Positions 54,101 through 63,100 of a DNA stretch of 64,000 bases are shown here, piece after piece; position 1 is the first letter of the stretch; the number at the start of each line of letters is the position of its first letter. The stretch is from Adiantum capillus-veneris (taxonomy: Eukaryota; Streptophyta; Polypodiopsida; Polypodiales; Pteridaceae). The stretch lies in contig CM043964.1 in assembly GCA_014529385.2 (NCBI GenBank), positions 109,645,587 through 109,709,586 of the forward strand, written 5' to 3'. Both the position numbers and the translations under genes were made by a program. Under the pieces are notes generated by a model, which saw nothing but the letters and a program-made list of their open reading frames with translations, ran no database searches and had not been told where the DNA came from.

Positions 54101-57100
54101 GGGTGAGGGTGGGCAGGGGCGAGGTTGAGAGAGGGTAGGGACGAGGGTGGGGAGGGACTGGTTAGGGGCGAGAGGGGGTGGGTAGGGGCGAGGGCAAGGT
54201 GAGGGGAGGGTAAAGGCGAGAGGGTGAGGGGGAGGGTAGGGCAAGGGCGAGGGGAGAGGTGGAGGGACAAGGGCGAGGGCAAGGGACTAGGGCTAGGGCA
54301 AGGGAGAGGGAGACGGAGGGACTAGGGCGAGGGGGGAGGGGGGAGGGGAGAGAGCGAGGGCGAGGGCGAGGGGGAGGGTAGGGCGAGGCGAGGGCGAGGG
54401 ACTAGGGCGAGGGGGTGAGGGGGAGGGTAGGGCGAGGGCGAGGCGAGGGCGAGCGCGAGGGGGAGGGTAGGGCTAGGGGTAGGGGGCGAGGGGGAGGGAG
54501 GGACTAGAGCGAGGGGTGAGGGGGAGGGTAGGGAGTAGGCAGGGGCTAGGGGGGGAGTGTCGAGAGCTGGGTAGGGGGGGAGTGGCGGGGATGATGGAGC
54601 TCACCTGCAGTGCTTCGGGACTAGCTCCACCTACACCAGCCCGCTGAACAATTGAATGTAGGAGCCAGCACCAATGGAGGAGGCCCTGCTGCCAGGAGCC
54701 TACAACAGCAGGGGACAACATTAGTGCCTGCTCTCTTTTGTTTTGGTGACTCTCTTGTAGATTATGGGAACAACAATCGGGGATTGACGCTCTTGATAGC
54801 TCTACACCACAACTGTGAACCCAAAGGAGGCCCTGCTGCCAGGAGCCTACAACAGCAGGGGACAACATTAGTGCCTGCTCTCTTTTGTTTTGGTGACTCT
54901 CTTGTAGATTATGGGAACAACAATCTTTGACGCTCTTGATGATCTCTTTGCCACAACTGTGAACCCTAAGGATGTGGGCATTCTGATTGTGTATAGGATT
55001 GAGGGGATAGAGGTAGATAGGTGCAAATAAGGAGCACACAGCTATCATGATCTTGTAATTCATCTTGTAGGACTGGCTCTGTAAAGGGAGTTTGCTAGAC
55101 ACAGAGGAGAGCTTTGTTCTGGTCGGAGAAGCAGACACCAAAAGGGTTGATGTTTGAGAAGGAGTGAACTCCTGTAGAGGAGATTTCTTACTACTTCTAT
55201 GCTTCTTCATGGGCTCAGGTGGCACATTAGATTTAGCTACTGTGGAATCATTTGAAGAGGGTGTTCCTTCAGGCAAAGAGTGAATAGAGACTCCATAACA
55301 AGGCATAGATTTGGTAGCCTCCAACCACTCCAGTAGATCTTCGTCTGACCCTTCAGGTGTAGTAGGTTGTTCCTGTTTAGGGTTGGTTTCCATTGACAAA
55401 GAAACTTGCTGCACCACTGGATCCATACCTCCTTCTAAGAGGATGGGGTTGCATCGGGGAGCCAGAAGTTTGGATCCACATTGCGTCGTTTCCCAATCAT
55501 GAAGTGCTTTAGTGTGTCGCAGCCATGGTCTTCCAATGAGCAAAGGAAATACGCCCTCAACCCGGGGAAGACGAACCACAACAAAATCCAAGTTAAAAGT
55601 AAAGTCTTGTACCTGCAGAGGCACATTGTCCACTATGCCCACTGGGTAGACTGTCCGCTGGTCGGCCAACGTAACTGTGAAGGGAGCAGGGCGAGTAGGC
55701 TGTAGACCTAGAGCCAACATAGTGAACTCGGGCATCAGGTTGATGCCAGATCCACCATCCACTATCACTCTTGAGAATTTCCGACCCAAAACGGACACTG
55801 TCAGGCGAGGGCTTCTATAATCAGTGAGTGGAGCAACGGGATTGGATATCATATAGGACTCTGATGGTCGCATTGGGAGGTGCCCGCCACTAGGACCTGC
55901 TCCAGGATAAAGTGATTGAATAACAGCAAGGGTGTCACTTCTAAAATTTGCATCTAGCCGCAACATGTCATAAAGGGACACTTGTTGGAAAGAGTTCTTC
56001 AAGACTGTCTCTGCTGTAAGCTTCTCTTTTTCTACCTGTTGTTCTTCTGGTATCTTGATCTTTTGCAGATCGGAAACTGCTTCCAAGAAAGCTTTATCAA
56101 TATTGGAGAGAAAAGATTTGGATTCTTTCATGGCACTAAGGGATGGCTTGTTAACAGCTGCAGGCAGGGTATCCACTGGTGTGAGAATGTGTGGGGGAGT
56201 TGAACTTGATGGAATGCTAAGACCGAGAGTGGCACTGTGGGCTCGAGTGAGGACGCTCGATGGCTCCTCTGCCAACTGCGGCGGCTTATTTTGAGGGGTA
56301 ACCACGTGGGTAGAAGGGGGCGGTTGAGAAACGGTGCTCACTGCTATCAAGTTGAGCTTGGGAAAGGCAAACTCATTCTGGCTTTGACTTGGGTTCGAAG
56401 CCGTGGATGCACGAATTTTATGGCAATCCTTACTGTAGTGATCCTTCGTTTTGGGGCAATGACGGCAGGGAGGCGACCCTTCTGGCAGGGGGCATTTGCT
56501 TTGATAATGCCCATATTCCCTGCATCTGTAGCACAAAATGGGCCGATTCAAAGGGCGAGTCGAAGTACGAGGTGGTCCTTGCTCCTGGTGCATTGAGCTG
56601 GACGTGGAGGCATAGAAGCTTTGAGGAGATGAGGGAGCATGGGTATTATAAAAGCTCTGAGAGGGAAAAGTGCTCTGCATACCCCTCATACGAGGGGCTG
56701 TCAGCAAGGGTGGCATATGGTGTGGATGGCCACAGGGAGAAACCATGTTGGATGCAGGTGCTGGCCCTTGCTGAAGAGAAGGACCAAGACTTTGTTGTAT
56801 TTGTCGCAATCCCTTGAGGTAGTAACAATCCTTGTCCTCATGTCCAGACTTTTCACAGAAGTGGCAGTAAACCCGAAGGGGGCATTCCTGTGGAGGGTGC
56901 CCTGGAGAGCGGCATGAGCTACACCAAACCGTAGCCTTAGTCTATTGCTGACACTTGAGCTCTTCTAGCTCACGCTTAATCTGTTCCAATGCCTCGTGAT
57001 GTGGAGGCTTCTCTTGTCTAAGAGAGAAGGACCTCTCCTCTTGAAGAGCTCGCTGTAACTTTAGGGCTTCCAGTTTCCTGCATAAAGAAGATAAAGGATC

Positions 57101-60100
57101 ATAAGGATTGTCCAAAAACACAGAGGGGGTCTCTATGTGAGGGGGGTTGGTGAACAGCTTCCTAGCCCCCTCTATCCGCGTAGCAGCTGCGATGAACTCC
57201 TCTAGAGTGGCGTCGGGTCGGAGACTCTCTCGTAGTTTTTGCTGAGAACTTTTGGGAAGCGCTTTCTCTACCCACTTCTTAACCATAAATTCATCTGGTT
57301 GCTGGGGAAGCTTGGCAACCAGAGACTTGGTTTTGGTCATAAGTTCTGCAAAAGTCTCCTCTGGCTGGAGCACCATGTTGGCCAACTCATCCAACACCTT
57401 CTCCTGGTAGTCACCTGGCCTGAAAGCTGCACAGAACTGTTGTCTTAAGGTTGCCCAAGTTGCAAAATGGTTCTGTGCAAATTGGCTGTACCATTTGTCT
57501 GCTAAGCCATCCAAGGTGGATGGAAAGAGTACCAAATAAGCATCTTCCCTGTTAAGACCACGACCCTACAGAGAGATACAAACCTCCTTGCATGGTCGTC
57601 AGTATCTTCTGAAGAGAGTCCTCTGAATGTAGGGAACTTGATGTTTAGCTTAGCCAAAACGCTAGCCAACGGCTCCATGGCCCCTTACTCAGCCTGTTGC
57701 TCAGTAGCCTGCTGTAGCAGAATAGGAGAGAGCTTTAGTGGCGAAGGTGATCTCGAAGATGTGGAACCAGAGGGAGGAATGGTTGAAGTCGTATGTGGAG
57801 GTATGGGTGATGAGGTTGATGGACTTCTAACAGGTTCCAAGGGTCGTCTTCTCTTGTAGTGCTTCAGAGGGCTCAGTAGTGCGCTTTGACGCTCGACTGA
57901 CCGCCTTGTATGTGTCATGCACTGACCACCAACCCAACCAAGCTTTGGGCAAGAAGACCTTGAACTGGCTGAAGACTGGTCTAGACTCTACTAGACCAGG
58001 CAAGGGACGAGACCAGGCTGGACCAGGGACGAGGTCTAGACCGGGGTGGACCAGGGACGAGGTCTAGACTAGGGTCGAGGAGAACTAGACCAAGGACGAG
58101 GACTAGACAGGTGTAATGGCAACATCCCGTCTGGGTGCTGCTAGAATTGCCTCCGCTTGTGGCCCCATCTTGTCAGGTGTAATTCCAAGTCCAGATGCCA
58201 ATTCAGGTGAAATGAAGTTTGCCTTGGCTTCTCCATCAAAGAAGATGAGGGCTTTCTGATCTCTTGTAGCGCGGATAATGTGTCATGCTCTCTACAGTGG
58301 GTGGTCCTCAATGCAATGTGCGTGACAATCTCACTCAAACAGACTAAAAACAGGAAACAATAGACACACCAGCTCACATAGACACAACAGCAGCAGTAGA
58401 GTAGACCACAACAAGTGACTCGACTATCTCAAAGCACCGATACAGACTCTGGCGTGGCAACACACTCAGCTCCAGCCCAGGACTCACAGGTACAATGGGG
58501 TGTCGAGGCTCAGATGTGCAGGGATGGTGAAGACGTGCGCTGTGTATAGACTCACTGCTCTCGAGGACAATGCTGGACCAAAGGTGAAGAAGATAATCCT
58601 GATGACCAACTGCTACTACTCATATGTAACACCATAAAGGGCCACCAACGGCTCATAAGTGTCAGCCATGTGGTGACCTGGCCACGATGTCCACTAGACC
58701 ACCGTCGGTACCCTGCCACTGCCTAGTGTGAAACAGCCTAGACCAACTGTACTAACTGTGTCCTGTGAAAGTGACACTGTAGCCTGCTACATCTCTTACT
58801 TTGCCCCATGCGCGGCAAAGTTCTGTGCTTTCGTCCATTGATTCAGGTCGGTTCCCATACAATCTGGTATCAATCCTGGTTTCATCTTTCCTTTGCTACC
58901 ACGTTCTTCAACGGCTCTGGAACTCTCTCGCCTGTCTTCTGATTGTCCTCGTTGTGCCTTTTTGGGGCACCTTGCAAAGAGTCACTTTTTGAAAGGGAGA
59001 TTAGCCTCGACTTCTCTATATTACATTTGGACCCCAAGGCCACAACGAACGTTTGCACAATATCCAGAGCTTTCCTGACAACTTGGGGGCACGCCTTCAA
59101 GAAGAGAAGTGAGTCATCTGCGAACATTTTTGCCAAGAGCTGGTCATTACCGGGTAAAGTCAAGCCTTGTATCTCCCCTCGTGCAGCACTGGCTTTGAGC
59201 ATCCCGATAATAGGATGTGACCAGATGGCAAAAAGTAAAAGGACCGGGGGGCATCCCTGCTTAATAGACCTTTTTACCTCGAACAAGCCCACAATTCTAT
59301 CATTAAACATAAGTTCTGACTCGCTGCCAGCACCCAATACTCGAATGAGGCGACATGGGCGAGGACCAAAGCTCAGGTGCACTTGCAAAAGAAGATTGAT
59401 GGCCCAAATAACTAGGGTAGTCAGTCCCCTTGTTGCGTTTCTTTGATTGTTTCTTCGCCCCCAAAAGTTGGTTGACTCGTCTTTCGACAATGCCATCAAG
59501 TTATTCTTCAGTAAACATCCTTGGGTAGGAGGTTTCTTGAGGGCTGGTTTTAGTGGTGAGTCAATAGCTTTCTGTCAATGCGTATGCACTTCGTCAAACG
59601 AATGTTGGGCCAAAAATTTGGCATACTCTGGATCCTTTGCAAACTAGAGCATCTGCTTTGCGCACTCAGCTACCTGTTGTTGACGTTGCATCTCCATTAG
59701 CTGATACTACATACGCCGAGGTGGCTACTAATCCATTCGAATTTTTTGTGTTGCCTCCCGTTCCCGAAGTGGTAGGAGTCGTCTGATTCTTGCCAGAATC
59801 CATGTGTGTCGCGAGAAAAGAAATCGGATTTCCCGGTAGAAGAGAAATCGACCGAGCTTTGATACCACTGTAACAAACTTGGACAACCCTAAATCTGGAA
59901 TCTGGCACGAGGCACGAGAAAGAATCACCTTAAACACTTCACTCTTAAATCATAGCTCAATTGAGTCGACACGGCCCGACGTAGTTCTATGCCGAGAGAG
60001 ATTGGCCCCAAAGACTGTCGCCCCTTCCGGTATTTTTTTTGTATTAATAATTGAGCAAAGTACAATTGCCCTTGGATTGCCTTTGCTCATCGGCTCGTCA

Positions 60101-63100
60101 GCACAAAGTACGCCAGAGAGAGCCCAAGGGACTTATTTAAAGGCCCTTGGCCATGTGAAAATCAAAACCATAAAAAGCTGCCAATCCTCGAAAGCAATTG
60201 GTTCTCAAAAGCATCTGGTCTAAAATCTGCCAGGAAAAGCATTCAACGCAATGTACGAAAATCTGTATAGCTGGCCACGTCGGCAACCTGGTAACGCAAA
60301 TTGCGGAAGGCCGTACTGTTAGCCACATCAGCCCTTAGCGCAAATTACAGGCTTCCATACAGCCTGCTGCCACGTCAACACCTGTCCGGGCAATACTGCA
60401 GCGCATCATCAATTTGTGACACAATAGGAGATAGCGTGTCAGCTGCTGGAAGAGGTGTATTCATTGGGGAGGGAAGAGTTGGACCTGCTGGAAGATTGAG
60501 GCTGAGGGTTGCCCTCTATGCCCGGGTGAGGACACGAGCGGGCTCCTCTACCAGCTGCAACTTGTCTTCAGGGGCAACCACATGGGCAGAATGTGGCAGC
60601 TGGGGAATGGTGCTAACTACTATCAGATTGATCTTGGGAAAGGTGAATGCAGGTTGGCTCTCACTTGGGCTCAAAGATGTAGATGTGCGTTGTTTTGGAA
60701 AGTCCTTATTGTAGTGATCCTAAGCCTCAAGGCAATGTCGGCAAGGAGGAGACCCTTTTGGCAGAGGACGTTTGCTTTGACAATGCCCATATTCCCCACA
60801 TCTGTAGCACAAAATGGGCTGATTGGATGGACGGTCAGTGGAAGAGGTGGTCTTGGCTCCTACTGCATAAAGGTGGATGCTGAGGTGTAGAAGCTCTGAG
60901 TAGCTGAGGGAGCATTAGCATGATAAAAGCTCTGTGCTCTGCATACCTTGCATGGGGGGCGTAGTCAGCAAAGGTGGCATGTAGTTTGGAGGGCCATAGG
61001 GGGAAACCACGTTGTATGCAGGTGTCAACCCTTGTTGAGGAGTAAAAGCAAGGCTATGTTGTAGTTGCCGCAATCCCTTTAGGTAGTAGCAATCCTTAAT
61101 TAGGATGTCAGGACCTTCCTTGCCACTCAGTATGTGCCTCCATTTTCTCTTTGCATGTTGCAATACTTTGTGCAGGTCATGATTCACCTTGTCTTCCTCA
61201 ACCATATGCTTGCTCAGTTATAATTGTGTTTTTTAACCATCTCGGCATGCATCAGAGTCTTAGCAACATCCAATTCAGCTCGTACTTGGGCTTGCATCAC
61301 CCTTTTCAACTTGGCATGCATTTCATCCCTCAATATTTCATGGATTCCACCTTTTTGGGCATAGATCCTCTCAATCCATTCCTTTTTGAGCTCTTTTGCA
61401 CGCTACGCCTCTCTTATCATTATATACATCTGTATGTCTTTGTAATGGACTTCATCTCTTTGGGCAAACTTCCAAAGTCATTGAGCACCCAGGTCATAGT
61501 CCCCTACCTCCAACAATATTTCTTTGATGCTTATGAAAATTAGTTTCGTGTTCATGTCCAATGAGACATATGTTTCACTATAGAGAATCAACCTTTAAAG
61601 CAAGTAGCAACACTACTTCTTTGAAGCAAGCAGCATGATTACTTTTGTAAGCAGGCAGCCCCTTGTACAAGCAGGTCCTGTGCTTAAGTAGCCGGCACTA
61701 CCATTCAGAAATCCAGCTCGCGTGTGAATACAAGGTTAGTTGCAGAGATATACAGCTACCGCCTCAGAAAATAGCTCACGTAACCATTTTCGAAAGAAAG
61801 TGTGTTAGTGTGGCAAGGCAATCCCAAAGGTACTCTCAAAAAAATGAAGAGACAATTCAAGGCTTATAGGGTTGCCCAAATTCTAGAAAAATGTGTCCAA
61901 ATCCTCAGAAACTGCGCTTTGCATTTGCATCAATGAGCGCCAGTGGAGAATCCACCAGAAGCATCTAAAAGACTGAGCAAGGAATGCCACACCTCAGTCC
62001 AGATACTTGCTAGGGTGTAAGTTGCAGAGGAAGTTTCATTACTAAAAGCACTCAAGCAACAGGCAGCCTTCCATAAGATTGTGAAGAACATCTGATTGCT
62101 GGACCTTGTACAAAGGCCAGAATTCAGCGAGTGAATTATATCCAAGTAGCCACCTTTTGAAAACATTATGACTGTGTCCTCAACCTTGCCCCTCTAAACA
62201 CGGTGAAGGGCTACATATTGCATAACACAGGGCATCCCAGGTAACACATCCAGAAAGAAGACCTCCTGGAAATGAGAAGGTAGAAAGCTCTCCATATAGT
62301 GTGAGCTAAGGGCAAGACCACAACCAATACATATATTATGGCAGCAGATACAATTAGGGTTCATGTCCTGTGCACATTGCCCAAGTGCCTACAATTAACC
62401 CTAAGTGAGCTAGCACACACATGAATCTTTTGCCCCAGTTCTTTTTCCAGAGAGGACAGGTTTGATTATGTTATACTAATAACAGCAAGGTGCAAACAAA
62501 ACATATGAAGGTTCTCCAGATGGTAGAGATACATGTGATAGTAATCACGATCAAGGAGTCTGCTCCCATCTAAGGCTACCAAATGCAACCACTCATTTCA
62601 TCTGGGAAAGAACAATGACAAAGTTGTCCTGCCCTTGAAGAACGGTCAAAAGGTAGAATGACTGCCCTAGCATAATGATCTCTCTCGAAATCTCAAATAG
62701 GACATGCTGATAATAGGACTTCCCTTCCAATAACAATCTACCAGAGATGCACTGTTTCTATGGATGACCGCATCTTGGAGTTCTCATTCACAGACTCCTA
62801 TTATGACTAAATTTTCATTCAAACATCGTGCGAATGAGTGTTTTTATATATGTATGTGTGCATACATGTACGATGCATCACGAATGCAGGTAATCGTGTT
62901 GCCATGGGTGAGATGCGGGCACTTTTGAGTAACTCGATGGCCTGTGCAGGACGAGGCTGACTGGAAATGGAGTGAAAAAGGCCATAGAAAAAAGAAAACA
63001 CGACTGCAGAAAGTAAAAGAAAGGGATTTTACGCTCTTCTCTTGTACCTCAGATACGAAGCAGCTGACCAATGACACTGCGAAGCTTGCATCTGCTACTG

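Larger units (their letters stand above)
52694..58791 (-). mobile_element. Ty3 element B2 (minus strand): gag, protease, GDSL cargo, no RT/IN
   Basis: LTRs lie at 52,694-53,275 and 58,265-58,791, with the target duplication TCTCT outside them (52,689-52,693 and 58,792-58,796). Minus-strand order: gag, zinc knuckles and protease in a long open frame, linker, a segment complementary to a GDSL lipase fragment, a G-rich array and the 3' LTR. No RT, RNase H or integrase is present. The layout is the same as B1 but with different cargo. It is inserted in the A2 protease. Confidence 0.88.
52412..60421 (-). mobile_element. Ty3-type element A2 (minus strand), truncated, interrupted by B2
   Basis: The 5' LTR lies at 59,869-60,421, with a TGGTATCAAAGC primer site at 59,856-59,867. 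Gag-like coding starts at MDSGKNQTTPTTSGTGGN (about 59,800) and continues to ESMDESTELCRAWGKVRDQK, which leads into a protease region (FFDGEAKANFISPELASRLG). B2 splits that region at TCTCT (58,792-58,796 and 52,689-52,693). Below 52,412 the element is cut off by LINE sequence, so RT, integrase and 3' LTR are missing. A fragment of a different LINE is lodged in gag. Confidence 0.8.

Noticed and set aside
53660-54600. Interstitial telomere repeat
   Set aside because: The units are GGTAGGGGCGAGG-like, not TTTAGGG or a simple variant.
54652-54930. An independent small GDSL lipase gene
   Set aside because: Only block I is present, duplicated, with no other catalytic blocks, and it is embedded between B2 linker and array.
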